From: Saprospiraceae bacterium
GTDB lineage: Bacteria > Bacteroidota > Bacteroidia > Chitinophagales > Saprospiraceae
Reading direction: 5' to 3'
Assembly: GCA_016719615.1 (NCBI GenBank)
Contig: JADJYQ010000007.1
Span: forward strand, 310,001-374,000
DNA: 64,000 nt
A program made the translations under genes and the position numbers. The notes beneath the pieces were generated by a model. That model was not told where the DNA came from, did not search any database, and saw only the letters and a list, made by a program, of their open reading frames with translations. Below are positions 43,801 to 52,475 of this stretch, in pieces. The number at the start of each line of letters is the position of its first letter. The first letter of the stretch is position 1.

Positions 43801-46196
43801 ACTATTTGGGTCTCACCACTTGAAAGTTCAATAAAAATATTCCCTACCGGACAATTGCTTGCCACTAAATTAAAGGAGAGATCAAATCCATTTGTCAATG
43901 GATTGCATAATGTATATTGAAGATCTTTTAATGCTACTTTTCCGGGTATGGTTTGGAAAAAACCAAAATCAAATGAATGATCGTTTTGTCCACTGATTCC
44001 TGTAGTAATGTCCAAATAAATATCACCATTCATTGCAATTTTACCATCACTATCAATCTGGTCATTGTTTGGAGCTCCATCATCAGGTGGAGATAATAAA
44101 AAATTCAACAATGCAGCTTGTGAAACCGGATCAGTTATTCGCAAGCGATAATCTGTTTGTGGCCACAAAGATGTAATGTTATAGATATATGATGTTGGAT
44201 ATGGATTATTCTGTGGTGGCTCCTGATTTGAAAAGATATATTGACCATATTCATTGGTAATGGCAAATGCTACCAATGTATCATTGTGCAATAATTCTAT
44301 TCTAACTCCCGGTATAGGTGGTTCGGTGGGATCCTGGACTCCATTATTATTCCTGTCAGACCAAACATAATTTCCAATTTCAAGCGGCGCAGCTTTGCTG
44401 AATATTTTCATATCACCAAGTGCATTACTTTTACCAATCAACAAACCAAAATCTTCAGGTATAATAATATATCTTTTATCCCAGTCTCCTGATTGATTAT
44501 TCAAATGTAAAACACCACTGGTGAAAGAACCAAATGGATCCACACATGAACTGACAACATCTCGATATCCGGGACACAAACTCAAAGCGCCATTTAAACT
44601 TTCTCTTTCAACAACCAATCCAACTTTAGACATCGCATGATCCCCAAAATAGTATTCTCCGCCACCGGGACCAAATCCTGTATTTCTTCCGGCCGTTTCG
44701 TTTACGCCATCGTTGGCATTGTTTTCAATGATAAATTTTGATTGGATGGGATCAAATCTTGCTCTTAAGATATCTCCAAAACTAATGATTGTATGTATTC
44801 CATTTCCTTCAAGATCGTGTTGGTTAATGCCTCCTTGCATCGAATAACGATCCATCATTCCCACAATCATAACATCATCATCTTCAAATTCAATATCAGA
44901 TAAAACCGGTTGCGGGTGTTGACAAAACACATTACCGCCATCCGGACAATCTCCATTCCAGGTATCCAACCAAGGATTGAAATTATATTTATTTGTGAAA
45001 GCCGGATAATCCAATGGAAATTGGAGTACTTCGGTAAAGCTTTCTGTATTTGGATTGAATGCATAAACAAATGCTGATAAATCTGAAGCCGATCCCATAG
45101 GTCCGGATGCATCACACACGACCCCTACATACAATATTCGCCGATGCATTTTTGCTGCCCAGGGTCTGAAGTTACCATTTGAACATCCCGGATCAGGTAT
45201 GTCGAATGAATCTACATCTGCGGCATCGGGCATTTCAAATGGCAGATTTATAAAAATAGAATATAATTTGCGGGTATGCAGATTGATGAGGTACAATGTT
45301 TTTTCATCTTCTGAAATGTCCATTCCTCCAAAAGATATCTTTCCAATTTTACTATATGCTAAGGAATCTGTTGAAACGGGCGGAATTTGCAAAGGCAAAT
45401 TTCGCTGTGTATTATTCGGAAAATCGCCTGATGGTATACCTATTGAGTTGAGATCCAGCAAAGGAGTAACATTGTTGGATTGCATATTTAATTCGTACAA
45501 ACCACCATAAGATAATGGACCAATTCCGCTATGCCTTTTTAAGGCAGCGGAGGTAAATATTTTTCCACTTGATTTCTGAATGGCTACGCCCCAACAACTT
45601 CCAATTTGACTGCCGGTACCGAGACTCGTTACATTAGGGGCCATGCCACCGTGTTGACTTTGCAATATTTCATTTACATTTTTGCCGCCTGCGAAATAAT
45701 CAAATTTTATAAATGCATCGAAGTTTGTAAAAGCTGATTGCGGGTCGAGTGGATCACCCATAACATAACATGGAGTCAGTATTTGAGGGTCTACACAATA
45801 ATTTCCTGGATAATTTATACCATACTCAAGGTTTGAAGGATTGTTCAAAAGAAATTGAACAGAAGAGCTTTCATCAGGGTGCAAAGGATTTACAGGTCCA
45901 CAATAATCAAAGGCTTTATGCTGCCTGAATTCTACCCTGTATGGCGGGTTATCAACAGGATTTACTATAAAATCACCCAGCTCATTTGTAAACGAAATGC
46001 TGGTATTTCCCTGAAGTCCGGTAATAATAATCTGAATTCCTTCAACACCGGGCTCAAAGTAAATCAAGCTGGAATCTCTGCTTCCATTGGCATTATAATC
46101 TCGGTAAACTTTTCCCGTTATTTGTCCATATAAGCCTGTAAAACAAGAAAATAGGAATATACATAGGAAGAGTTTACCAAATGTTTTGTGGTACAT
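37875..46196 (-). CDS. Giant T9SS-exported SdrD-like/DUF11 repeat protein
   Basis: A 2,773-residue cell-surface protein. Signal peptide about 1-24; SdrD B-like (Cna-B) domains near 26, 607, 2320 and 2437 (IGNYVWSDRNNNGVQDP and relatives); a beta-propeller-like part about 120-590; three related repeats near 1037, 1190 and 1342 with YNKGGATGDYNLLD; then five DUF11-type repeats opening DLALRK (near 1495, 1659, 1830, 1992 and 2159) with NQGNxPA and DYxPxG. Asp-rich calcium-binding linkers (DDDGMDSNMDGIFDEDD) separate several of them. A T9SS type A sorting domain ends the protein (LFPNPANE near 2687, IPSGLYSIDL). It is likely a stalk-like adhesin anchored on the outer surface. No signs of breakage are visible. 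Confidence 0.9.
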   Translation of the reverse strand: MYHKTFGKLFLCIFLFSCFTGLYGQITGKVYRDYNANGSRDSSLIYFEPGVEGIQIIITGLQGNTSISFTNELGDFIVNPVDNPPYRVEFRQHKAFDYCGPVNPLHPDESSSVQFLLNNPSNLEYGINYPGNYCVDPQILTPCYVMGDPLDPQSAFTNFDAFIKFDYFAGGKNVNEILQSQHGGMAPNVTSLGTGSQIGSCWGVAIQKSSGKIFTSAALKRHSGIGPLSYGGLYELNMQSNNVTPLLDLNSIGIPSGDFPNNTQRNLPLQIPPVSTDSLAYSKIGKISFGGMDISEDEKTLYLINLHTRKLYSIFINLPFEMPDAADVDSFDIPDPGCSNGNFRPWAAKMHRRILYVGVVCDASGPMGSASDLSAFVYAFNPNTESFTEVLQFPLDYPAFTNKYNFNPWLDTWNGDCPDGGNVFCQHPQPVLSDIEFEDDDVMIVGMMDRYSMQGGINQHDLEGNGIHTIISFGDILRARFDPIQSKFIIENNANDGVNETAGRNTGFGPGGGEYYFGDHAMSKVGLVVERESLNGALSLCPGYRDVVSSCVDPFGSFTSGVLHLNNQSGDWDKRYIIIPEDFGLLIGKSNALGDMKIFSKAAPLEIGNYVWSDRNNNGVQDPTEPPIPGVRIELLHNDTLVAFAITNEYGQYIFSNQEPPQNNPYPTSYIYNITSLWPQTDYRLRITDPVSQAALLNFLLSPPDDGAPNNDQIDSDGKIAMNGDIYLDITTGISGQNDHSFDFGFFQTIPGKVALKDLQYTLCNPLTNGFDLSFNLVASNCPVGNIFIELSSGETQIVQGVPDGIVHVQFKNLAADGIDDIIIRAYYIFDQHCRVDSIDAFDQPENCCPPLQKLCSNRDALIQLLAVPGMVHYCWFDSTTQTIVGNSENLLFDKTFFGLEDGYEAYYYYAIDISGDTTWQHCNYRVQIVECCGLKINTFLQTECNNNGTVNDPSDDWFAVLVSADNTQPGPTSRFEVLLNGNILGTSSYGSAILVGMAPNSDFHADGISTYKIEIRDADNYDCLDSLFTTPSICPRPNISVQKTLFSNTIQSDASHNIIYRIEIENLGNETGSYTLQDMPGFDNDIKVLAAFYTTNIPGKGGGALFGTGPWTIISNQLIAPGVKHTVFLTVNVKIDLRPGSDGDNIYSACGFSSNIPVSGEGLFNRALLDFNGDGQYDLADTICTDIPYLELNKVLLEVQQTELEKYSLKYLITVYNKGGATGDYNLLDRPTFDDDIIIQHAAYHSNTGAAGLLPIIVPVDGWILSPSQQIQIGERDSFFIDLMVQMDFDPITQGNNIYRSCGFTNSAIPRIGEGLFNVAMIDLNNDLRPEKRDTFCGDLPQIKHEKYLISKEKLVDESIIVKYLIVAQNKGGAAGIYSLYDLPQLENDLVISSASFKINNGQSNNLSNTPGIQGWALAIDRSLAEFSSDSFYIDVHLILDYSAGSTGDNYYQACKKNEQGAFLAGFGIFNESLLDINQDGLSDEKDTVCTDFDFFDLALRKYEITSTTATNGDYVAFRIAVYNQGSLPALQVDVLDYLPKNYSFDPILNPQWQFLNDTTLLLNIDSLGPGDSLITDLIISIHAGFKDVNDVINAAEISSFKSPNHIPPVDIDSNPDSERRNDNLVMPFDPNDDFLKGHRRTNPGEDEDDHDVANTIIFDLALRKVRANMMATGYHQKVDFNIWLYNQGNVPAQNITLVDYVPDGFIFHASDNPEWTSIGNNMVTSEIPIIINPRDSVVKTLTLELLPTTDPGDWVNMAEVKNAFIVTVHHILNILQDDFDSVHDMDISNDAGGIISTDSDDHIDDDGMDSNMDGIFDEDDKDPATTFVWDLALKKVLLSPKPHTIGQDLEFEITIYNQGTDSAGRVGIRDHIPSGYDFVYAKNHPTWKLDGDHAEHIMRERINPGDSLSVKLYLKLKPTDDFANWINYAEIVGSQNLDSLDRTGQDFDSREGTDHLLERAVLPGSPNDNNINSQDLGGDEDDHDPAAPSIFDLALCKLYHGNLPVNYGDTAIFSINVYNQGNIPAVQFSVVDYLPNGFTWLPNTGWIYDAGTHSATFTKDTLLNPGDSVRLFIQMRVQQYAGGVFNLTNFSEIVRAIDFENNIYLQDLDSKFDFNKNNDPGGIPNSISDNFIDDDGMDTDGDGIMDEDDHDPAMLLLHDLALRKESLEPSGDTAIFRIKIFNQGNIPAKSVLIGDYLNVGYHWLPTKNPAWILNGSRAEYRFSKTLNQGDIDSVDIKLLAVPSTEISDYFNWAEILQAFDTSGMDISMLDADSKPASDAPHERLVKPGDTDDNNILGGGLLANQDEDDHDVAGYGLRASIGDFVWHDRNANGIQEPGEEGIANVMVELYRADTKAFVKSTKTNASGRYLFDNILPGNYFIKFIIPGGYTITKSNIGNDLEDSDVGTDNGINATENTNLMSGEEDLSWDLGLFKCIPITGFVFYDGNKDGIQQNAENGINGLFVYIYKLPSNTYYTRVKTYSNNTRFIHDGYYNFCVEPGDYYLRIAPLSGFELSPPLQGSDPSRDSDFTEDYGIWTSYKLSGSSCDTIRDIGAGVYNPALGIKTNTRDFILYQQELERPLVNINQIQLSVSAGNKSHVLKWQMENLTCSDAFRIERKIPGTNVFEFYKVYHPVKSSEIISNCEFTTEVPEIHSIGEYVYRVIGLDANQQYLQSNEVSIFNNEVVQPKLAWLFPNPANEIAILNLEKSVEGSVKIAIIDMYGKELQSTCITVEKSEKHTQIKLDLKSIPSGLYSIDLKAGGINERLALSVLK

Positions 46197-46432
46197 ATTG
46201 GTCTATTAGGCTAGCCAATGAAAGCAAAAACCATACCATTATATTATAAACTGTGTTTATATGAATTAAAAGACCAGAATTCTTGAGAAGGAATTCCATC
46301 ACAGGTTTTACTGAATGAATCAGCAGATTCAATTCTAAAGTTTAAAACGCCAATTGATGAGGTATTGCCATAGATGGCCATTCATCTAAAGGAGGGATTT
46401 TTCAATGCAAAATCTATTTATATTTGAAATTC

Positions 46433-47293
46433 CTACATCAAGAGTTTGCTTAGATATTCACCATAAGGGCTCTTTTGCAATTTAACTGCCTGCTCCTGCA
46501 ACTTTTCTTTGGAAATGTATTTCATTAAATAAGCCACTTCTTCCGGACAACCAATTTTTAAGCCCTGTCGCTGTTCAATGACTTGAATAAATTGCGATGC
46601 TTGCATTAAAGACTCATGAGTGCCGGTATCTAACCATGCAATTCCTCGTCCCATAACTCCTACTTTGAGTTTTCCTCTTTTCAAATATTCTTTATTTACA
46701 TCGGTAATCTCATATTCACCTCTTGCAGAAGGTTGAAGATTTTCCGCAATTTCGACAACAGTATGATCATAAAAATAAATACCGGGAACCGCGTAATTTG
46801 ATTTTGGAGTTTTTGGTTTTTCCTCTAATGAAAGTACTTTATTTTCAGCATCAAATTCCACAACACCGTAGCGCTCAGGATCAGCAACGGGATATGCAAA
46901 GATGACAGCACCTTCAAGGCTTGAATGACAGCGCAACAATTCCGGAAATTTACTTCCATAAAAAATATTATCACCAAGAATAAGACAAACTGAATCGTTT
47001 CCAATAAATTCCTTTCCCAATACAAAAGCTTGTGCCAGGCCGTTTGGAACTTGCTGTTCCTTATAAGAAATTTGAATTCCAAACTGACTGCCATCTGCCA
47101 GTAGTTCTTTAAACTTTGGAAGATCTGTTGGAGTCGAAATAATCAGAATATCCTTTATTCCAGCCAACATCAATGTAGTCAAAGGATAATAAATCATAGG
47201 CTTGTCATACACTGGCATCAACTGTTTGCTCATAACGAGTGTGAGCGGATACAATCTAGTGCCATGTCCTCCTGCAAGTATTATTCCTTTCAT
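46433..47293 (-). CDS. rfbA: Glucose-1-phosphate thymidylyltransferase
   Basis: A 286-residue nucleotidyltransferase that makes dTDP-glucose from dTTP and glucose-1-phosphate, the first step to dTDP-rhamnose and other deoxysugars. Motifs in order: LAGGHGTRLYPLT (near 7), KQLMPVYDKPMIYYPL (near 24), YKEQQVPNGLAQAF (near 77), LGDNIFYG (near 106), VEFDAENKVLSLEEKP (near 143), PGIYFYD and the ending around LDTGTHESLMQAS. Length is standard. rfbB, rfbC and rfbD are not in the window. Its start is close to the Hpt-protein gene stop (47 bp) on the same strand. Confidence 0.92.
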   Translation of the reverse strand: MKGIILAGGHGTRLYPLTLVMSKQLMPVYDKPMIYYPLTTLMLAGIKDILIISTPTDLPKFKELLADGSQFGIQISYKEQQVPNGLAQAFVLGKEFIGNDSVCLILGDNIFYGSKFPELLRCHSSLEGAVIFAYPVADPERYGVVEFDAENKVLSLEEKPKTPKSNYAVPGIYFYDHTVVEIAENLQPSARGEYEITDVNKEYLKRGKLKVGVMGRGIAWLDTGTHESLMQASQFIQVIEQRQGLKIGCPEEVAYLMKYISKEKLQEQAVKLQKSPYGEYLSKLLM

Positions 47294-47340
47294 GAATTTT
47301 TTTTTATAATAGAATAAATGAAATTGAAAATATAAATAAA

Positions 47341-47670
47341 TTATTTATGCTGAATTAAAAGTATAATTGCTTTAAGCATTTCATCAAGTGGATTCAAATC
47401 TTCAAAAGAAATGAGTTCTCCTTGTTCCAATTTATGCAATAAAATATCCGAAGTCCGAATCGCCAGACCACAACGCAACATGGTAAAATTAGTTTTTAAT
47501 TCATGCAAACTATTAAAAATTCTTTTTGCATCAGCTTCCCCAATCCTTTTTTGGATTTCTATCATTTTGAGGTTTGCATCATCAACCCATTCATCCAATA
47601 ATTCTTGGAGCAATAACTCATCCTGAAAAGTCAGATCTCGTAAAAATTTTATATGAATTGAGATTTCCAT
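47341..47670 (-). CDS. Hpt (histidine phosphotransfer) domain protein
   Basis: A 109-residue helical protein with the Hpt core around LHELKTNFTMLRCG (near 55-68); the phospho-accepting residue is the His of HELK, and the following T-x-F-x-M pattern takes the place of the usual KG-S-A-N. It would accept a phosphoryl group from a hybrid histidine kinase and pass it to a response regulator. No kinase is adjacent. The start overlaps the end of the upstream gene (47618-48037) by 53 bp on the same strand, so they are probably co-expressed. Confidence 0.6.
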   Translation of the reverse strand: MEISIHIKFLRDLTFQDELLLQELLDEWVDDANLKMIEIQKRIGEADAKRIFNSLHELKTNFTMLRCGLAIRTSDILLHKLEQGELISFEDLNPLDEMLKAIILLIQHK

Positions 47671-48037
47671 AGGGTTTGTATAATGTTTCGTCTCTCGGAT
47701 AGAAAATAAACTGGGCTCCTAATTCAGATAACACAAAAAGGCAAACATGCTCCGTATGCTCATTAAATACTTTTTGAAATTCGGCAATCCGATCTTCAAG
47801 AATAATGTTTTTAACGGAAAACTCTTCCAGACTGGAAGCGTGCACTGACCATACACCTGTATTTGGACCTGCTTCAATAAGACTTACCCCCATTTCCAAC
47901 TCCTGTTGATGTAAAATAAAAATAGGATAGTTCGTAAGTTCCTGATCCAGCATGATTTCCAATGCGTTATTCAGTGCTTTGCGGTATCTTTTCAGATCTT
48001 CCTCCAGCTGCAAGTATTTTTCTATCGGATCGCTCAT
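47618..48037 (-). CDS. Conserved hypothetical protein coupled to rlmD
   Basis: A 139-residue soluble protein with no recognised family. The N-terminal part is a charged helix (SDPIEKYLQLEEDLKRYRKAL) and the rest is mixed, with VCLFVLSELGAQFIFYPRDE near 105. The start at 48037 overlaps the rlmD stop by 4 bp (ATGA), a clear sign of translational coupling; an upstream in-frame ATG at 48064 is less likely. It runs into the Hpt gene with a 53-bp overlap. The compact order rlmD, this gene, Hpt suggests a small operon. Confidence 0.55.
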   Translation of the reverse strand: MSDPIEKYLQLEEDLKRYRKALNNALEIMLDQELTNYPIFILHQQELEMGVSLIEAGPNTGVWSVHASSLEEFSVKNIILEDRIAEFQKVFNEHTEHVCLFVLSELGAQFIFYPRDETLYKPYGNLNSYKIFTRSDFSG

Positions 48038-49404
48038 GTTCGCAAAGATAATAAGGCTACACATTCGACATGATTGGTATGTGGAAACATATCGACAGGG
48101 CTCAGTTTAATGACTTTATATTTCTCCGAAAGCCGGTCTATATCTCTTGCCTGAGTGGAGGGATTGCAACTTACATAAATGAGTTTTTCGATTTGCATCT
48201 TTAATAATTCCTGGCACACTTTGTCGTGTAATCCCATTCTGGGAGGATCAACGATGACGATATCAGGCCTGGCGCGCTCTAAAATCCAGGAAGATAACTC
48301 AAGTGATTCAGCCATTCCCATATGAAATTCGCAGTTCTCCAAATTGTTGGCCAATGCATTTTTTCTGGCGTCCTCAACGGCAGCCTGAATGGTTTCCACT
48401 CCGATAACTTTAGCTGCATTTCGGGCCAAATAAATTCCTATACTTCCTACCCCGCAATATAAATCGAGAATTGTTTCTCCACCTTTCAATTCACAATAAC
48501 TTTCGATGAGTTGAAACAATACTTGGGCCTGTTTTGGATTTGTTTGGAAAAAAGATTTCGGACCAATCAGAAACTTTACATGTTCCCATGTTTCTGTTAG
48601 GAAAGGAATTCCATAAAAAAGTTGCAAATCCAAATCATAAATACTATCGTTATATTTAGTGTTGACCGCGGTATATATACTTTTAATTTGTGGAAATGTT
48701 TTCGATACAGCATTTGACAATTGGTGGATCTTCTCCTGATCATCCCTTCCAAAACATATAATACACATATATTCTTCCAGACTATTGCTTCGAAGAGTTA
48801 AATTTCTCAACAAGCCTGTATGATTCTTAATATCATAATAATCCCAGCCTTGTTCCATGGTATATGCACGAATAAAATTTCGAATGTCATTTGATACCCC
48901 CCCTTGATGAAAACAATGATGGATGTCAACAATTTTTTGAAAATGCCCGGGACGGTGAAAACCTAAAGCTTTATTTTGATCTTCAGCTGTTTCAGTTTCA
49001 TTAAATAATTTCCAACGATGCGTTGAAAAGGTATATTCAAGTTTATTTCTGTAATAAGTAGTTTCTCGGGCCGGGATAATAGGTTCAAATAATGCATTTG
49101 GAATTTTGGCAATTCGTTGTATCGCATCCTTTGCCCACAATTCCTTCTGATGCAATTGTTCAGCATAATCAATATGTTGCCAGCTACATCCTCCACACAC
49201 CCCAAAATGTGCACAATGAGGCTCTTTGCGATGTATGGAAGCTTGGATCAATTGATTTATTTTGCCAAACCAGGATCCTTTTTTCTTGGCAAAGAACTCA
49301 ACCTCTACTTCGTCTCCGGGAACTGCTCCTTCAACAAAAACGACCATTCCTTCTGCGTTTCTTCCCACGGAAAAACCATTATTGGCTATTGCATGGATAT
49401 TCAC
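48034..49404 (-). CDS. rlmD: 23S rRNA (uracil-5)-methyltransferase RlmD-type
   Basis: A 456-residue TrmA/RlmD family enzyme that methylates a uracil in rRNA (U1939 in E. coli) with SAM. An N-terminal TRAM domain (about 1-55, GRNAEGMVVFVEGAVPGD) precedes the [4Fe-4S] cysteines in CAHFGVCGGC (near 65-72). The catalytic domain has LYCGVGSIGIYLA (near 310), VIVDPPRMGLHDKV (near 383) and IYVSCNPSTQARDI, with the catalytic Cys in VSCNP (near 413). A downstream small gene overlaps its stop by 4 bp. RumA or RumB type cannot be separated without a tree. Confidence 0.88.
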   Translation of the reverse strand: MNIHAIANNGFSVGRNAEGMVVFVEGAVPGDEVEVEFFAKKKGSWFGKINQLIQASIHRKEPHCAHFGVCGGCSWQHIDYAEQLHQKELWAKDAIQRIAKIPNALFEPIIPARETTYYRNKLEYTFSTHRWKLFNETETAEDQNKALGFHRPGHFQKIVDIHHCFHQGGVSNDIRNFIRAYTMEQGWDYYDIKNHTGLLRNLTLRSNSLEEYMCIICFGRDDQEKIHQLSNAVSKTFPQIKSIYTAVNTKYNDSIYDLDLQLFYGIPFLTETWEHVKFLIGPKSFFQTNPKQAQVLFQLIESYCELKGGETILDLYCGVGSIGIYLARNAAKVIGVETIQAAVEDARKNALANNLENCEFHMGMAESLELSSWILERARPDIVIVDPPRMGLHDKVCQELLKMQIEKLIYVSCNPSTQARDIDRLSEKYKVIKLSPVDMFPHTNHVECVALLSLRT

Positions 49405-49431
49405 TTTTTCATTTTCTCTTTCTGGCTGCCA

Positions 49432-51351
49432 TTAGTCAATAATTGTAAATTCAATTCTTCTGTTTAAACGTCTGCCTTCTTCTGAATTATTATCCGATAT
49501 CGGTTTAGATTCACCCTGACCTTTTGCTTCCAAACGATCTGCCGTGATGCCTTTGGTCAACAAATAATTCACTACTGCTTGGGCTCGATTTGTAGAAAGC
49601 AATTGATTATCTAATTCCTCACCTACATTATCCGTATGACCTTCTATTAAAATCTTTAATTTGTTGTTTGATTTCAGGATTTTATACAATGCATCTAATT
49701 CAAATTTACTTGCAGGCAACAAAACATCAGATCCGGTTTCAAAGAAAATATTCTTTAAAACGACTTGCACATCAATGGATTCCTGTAATTTGGATAAATC
49801 GACATTTAATAGGAGCGGTCGATAAACGGATCTTGGTTCATTGCATAAAAATTGCTCTGTATATAAATTGTATAAATCATGTTGCACTTGAATAGCATAA
49901 TCGGATCCTGCAGGCACTGAAAATAAAATTTGTCCCAGCACATCCGCTTTTTGAACCAGCATTAATTTTTGAGTGCTTAGGTTATATATTTTTACTTCCG
50001 CCTGCAACGGAATTTTAGTTGACTTATCCTGAATCTTGATTTTTACGTAAGTTGCAGCTACAACTTGCATTGAAGCTGGCAATGGAATCTCATACAAGTC
50101 CAAATTCGCTTTCATCCTGTTATTTTCAAGGTATTCATGGTCACTTGCCATCCATGCAGTTTTACCATTCGGAAGAACAATCCAGGAAGATTCATCGCCA
50201 ATTGAGTTTGGAGGATATCCCAAATTGTTGACCTGGCTCCAATGATTGTTTGAATCCAAGGTGCTAACAAACAAATCTTTCCCCCCCATTCCCGTATGTC
50301 CATCAGATGCAAAATACAAAGTGATGCCATTCGAATGTAGAAATGGACTCACATCATCTCCTGTTGTGTTGATGGGCTCGCCTATGTTTTTGGGTGTAGT
50401 CCATTTTCCATCTTGCTTTTTATGTGAAAACCAAATATCTGTCCCACCTAAAGTTCCCTTTCGGTTGCTTACAAAATGTAAAGTTCTTCCATTGTTTGAG
50501 ATACAAGCCTGGGACTCATATGCCGGAGTATTGATTTGCTCACCAAAATTCCTGGGATTGGACCATTGGTTTCCATCCCATTCCGAAAAATATAGATCGC
50601 AGCCACCAAGTCCTTCTCTTCGGTCACAGGAAGTAAAAACCAATAATTTTCCATCAGCTGAAATAGATGGTGAGCCTTCATTTAATGGCGTATTGATCAC
50701 ATCCAATGGTACGGCCATCGACCAAGTTGTATCCTGTTTGATTGCATAAAAAATATCTTCATCACCTCTTGGACTTCTTCGCGTGAAGTAGGCGAGTTTT
50801 CCATCTGCTTGTATGCTAGGCATATATTCTGAAAAATCCGAGTAAAATGCCGCTATGCGTTTTTGTTGAATCTCAAAATTATAATTCGTAGAATCAGCTG
50901 CAAATGAAATTTTCTTGTACAAAGTTTTTGCTTTGCTCAGTAAATCTATATTGGATGATTCTTTTGATATAAAAACTTCCATGTTTGCCTTGGCACGAGC
51001 AAACCTTTCCAATTTATACTGCACTATAGCAAGGGTATAATAAACTTTAATCTTATAAAATGAATCCAACTTTAATGCTGTTTCGAAATGTTTGGCAGCG
51101 GCTGTATAATCATTGAGCTCATAACAGACGGAAGCCAATTGAATTTGGGCATCGATAAAATCCGGAAATTGTTGGATGATTTTGCTAAATGAATTTCGGG
51201 CCTTTTCAAGTTGGCCATTTTTATATTCTGTTTGGGCCTGGTCAAATTTTTTGCGAAACTTTGTTGATACAGTTTCCAAACTTACCACCGCCTGAGCATC
51301 CATAGCATGTAAGTAAAGACAAGTTATCAATAAAATGAAAAGGTGTTGCAT
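49432..51351 (-). CDS. PorE-like OmpA-family protein (TPR, beta-propeller, CarboxypepD-like, OmpA)
   Basis: A 639-residue exported protein with the domain order of PorE of the type IX secretion system: signal peptide (about 1-19), TPR repeats (about 35-140), a WD40/PD40-type propeller (about 185-420, with repeats such as ISADGKLLVFTSCDRREGLGG and SNNGRTLHFVSNRKG), a carboxypeptidase-regulatory-like domain (about 435-520), and a C-terminal OmpA domain that binds peptidoglycan (ILIEGHTDNVG near 577, NRAQAVVNYLL, RRLNRRIEF). PorE links the T9SS to the cell wall in Porphyromonas; many paralogues exist, so the exact role is uncertain. The signal peptide has no obvious lipobox. porQ is in the same window but not adjacent. 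Confidence 0.75.
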   Translation of the reverse strand: MQHLFILLITCLYLHAMDAQAVVSLETVSTKFRKKFDQAQTEYKNGQLEKARNSFSKIIQQFPDFIDAQIQLASVCYELNDYTAAAKHFETALKLDSFYKIKVYYTLAIVQYKLERFARAKANMEVFISKESSNIDLLSKAKTLYKKISFAADSTNYNFEIQQKRIAAFYSDFSEYMPSIQADGKLAYFTRRSPRGDEDIFYAIKQDTTWSMAVPLDVINTPLNEGSPSISADGKLLVFTSCDRREGLGGCDLYFSEWDGNQWSNPRNFGEQINTPAYESQACISNNGRTLHFVSNRKGTLGGTDIWFSHKKQDGKWTTPKNIGEPINTTGDDVSPFLHSNGITLYFASDGHTGMGGKDLFVSTLDSNNHWSQVNNLGYPPNSIGDESSWIVLPNGKTAWMASDHEYLENNRMKANLDLYEIPLPASMQVVAATYVKIKIQDKSTKIPLQAEVKIYNLSTQKLMLVQKADVLGQILFSVPAGSDYAIQVQHDLYNLYTEQFLCNEPRSVYRPLLLNVDLSKLQESIDVQVVLKNIFFETGSDVLLPASKFELDALYKILKSNNKLKILIEGHTDNVGEELDNQLLSTNRAQAVVNYLLTKGITADRLEAKGQGESKPISDNNSEEGRRLNRRIEFTIID

Positions 51352-51398
51352 CCCATTTTTATATCAGAACGTTTAAAGTCCTGAATCTGGTGTTTACA

Positions 51399-52475
51399 TT
51401 AAGACAGTTGAGCCAAAAATTGAGTAGCGGATGCATCGCCCAATTCTGCTGCCTTTTTAAGATCGAGAATGTAATCTGCCTTACCGGCTGCTTTTCTGGC
51501 TAAACCACGTTGCATAAATACTTCTGCTTTGTTATTTAAATCTGCAAGTCCATTGGTTTCAAGACTTTTATCAAAGGCATCCAGAGCTGCATCAAGTTCA
51601 CCTAAGGCAAATAATGTTTTACCATAGTTGAACCAGGTTTTTGAAATATGTTTGAAGTTAGGATCAGTTTCCGGAAATTTTCGGGCAACTAACAGTTTAT
51701 ATTCAAATTTCGCGAGCTCAAACGCTTTCATTTCAAGATGACAATTTCCTTTGGCGCGTCTTGATGCCCAATGCAAAGGTTGAAGCGCGATAGAATGCTT
51801 CATTGATTGCTCAAAACTTTCCAAGGCAGCCGGATAATCATTTTTAACCATGAGAGTGCGACCAATACCATAATGCGAAGATGCATTCATATTGTCAATG
51901 GCAACAGATTTTTTAAAATCATAGAGCGCGTCTTCGTAATTTTTCAAATGAAAATTTACATACCCTCTAATTTCGTATGCCTGTGAATGTCTGTTGTATT
52001 TTTCAATAGCGTCTGTCAATAATTGAATAGCCTCAAGTTCCTTACCTGTTTGTTCAGCAAGTTTTTTACCTTCCAGGTATAACATCACAGATGACTTTTC
52101 TCCTTTGGGCTCAATATGTACATGTTGCAAAATAGTGCCATTGTCTGCCATCCATGCATTCAGGCTACCTGAAGCAGAAAATTGCGCACAATATTCCAAT
52201 AAGCTGACTGTGTTTTTCCAGATTTTTTCGGAAGTTGTACCAATAAAACGATTAATGGTCAAACTAAAATCTTCGGGTACAAACAACTGTTCGGTTGTTT
52301 TAAACAATAGTTCTTTTTTGTAAAGAACCTCAGATTTTTGTTCAAATAATTGGATGACTTTTTGGTAAGACTTTTCATTTCCAAACTCAAACTTTCCCTG
52401 AACGATGACTTTAAAAAAATTGCCTGGAAGCATAGCTTTGTATAATTGTTGTCGGTTTGCCAATGACAAACTCAA
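51399..52475 (-). CDS. TPR repeat protein
   Basis: A 358-residue soluble protein. The first 130 residues have an uncertain fold, with FFKVIVQGKFEFGNEK and FSLTINRFIGTTSEKIW. From about 135 onward six tetratricopeptide repeats follow, for example AIQLLTDAIEKYNRHSQAYE, ALYDFKKSVAIDNMNASSHY and ALDAFDKSLETNGLADL, and the protein ends with a Sel1-like stretch (YILDLKKAAELGDASATQFL). No signal peptide, so probably cytoplasmic. It likely acts as a protein-interaction scaffold. Same strand as, and 48 bp before, the PorE-like gene. Confidence 0.65.
   Translation of the reverse strand: MSLSLANRQQLYKAMLPGNFFKVIVQGKFEFGNEKSYQKVIQLFEQKSEVLYKKELLFKTTEQLFVPEDFSLTINRFIGTTSEKIWKNTVSLLEYCAQFSASGSLNAWMADNGTILQHVHIEPKGEKSSVMLYLEGKKLAEQTGKELEAIQLLTDAIEKYNRHSQAYEIRGYVNFHLKNYEDALYDFKKSVAIDNMNASSHYGIGRTLMVKNDYPAALESFEQSMKHSIALQPLHWASRRAKGNCHLEMKAFELAKFEYKLLVARKFPETDPNFKHISKTWFNYGKTLFALGELDAALDAFDKSLETNGLADLNNKAEVFMQRGLARKAAGKADYILDLKKAAELGDASATQFLAQLS

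Noticed and set aside
38681..45510. Several 60-125 codon frames on both strands inside the giant repeat gene
   Set aside because: They follow from the repetitive, Asp-rich coding sequence of the long gene and show no independent domains or start signals.
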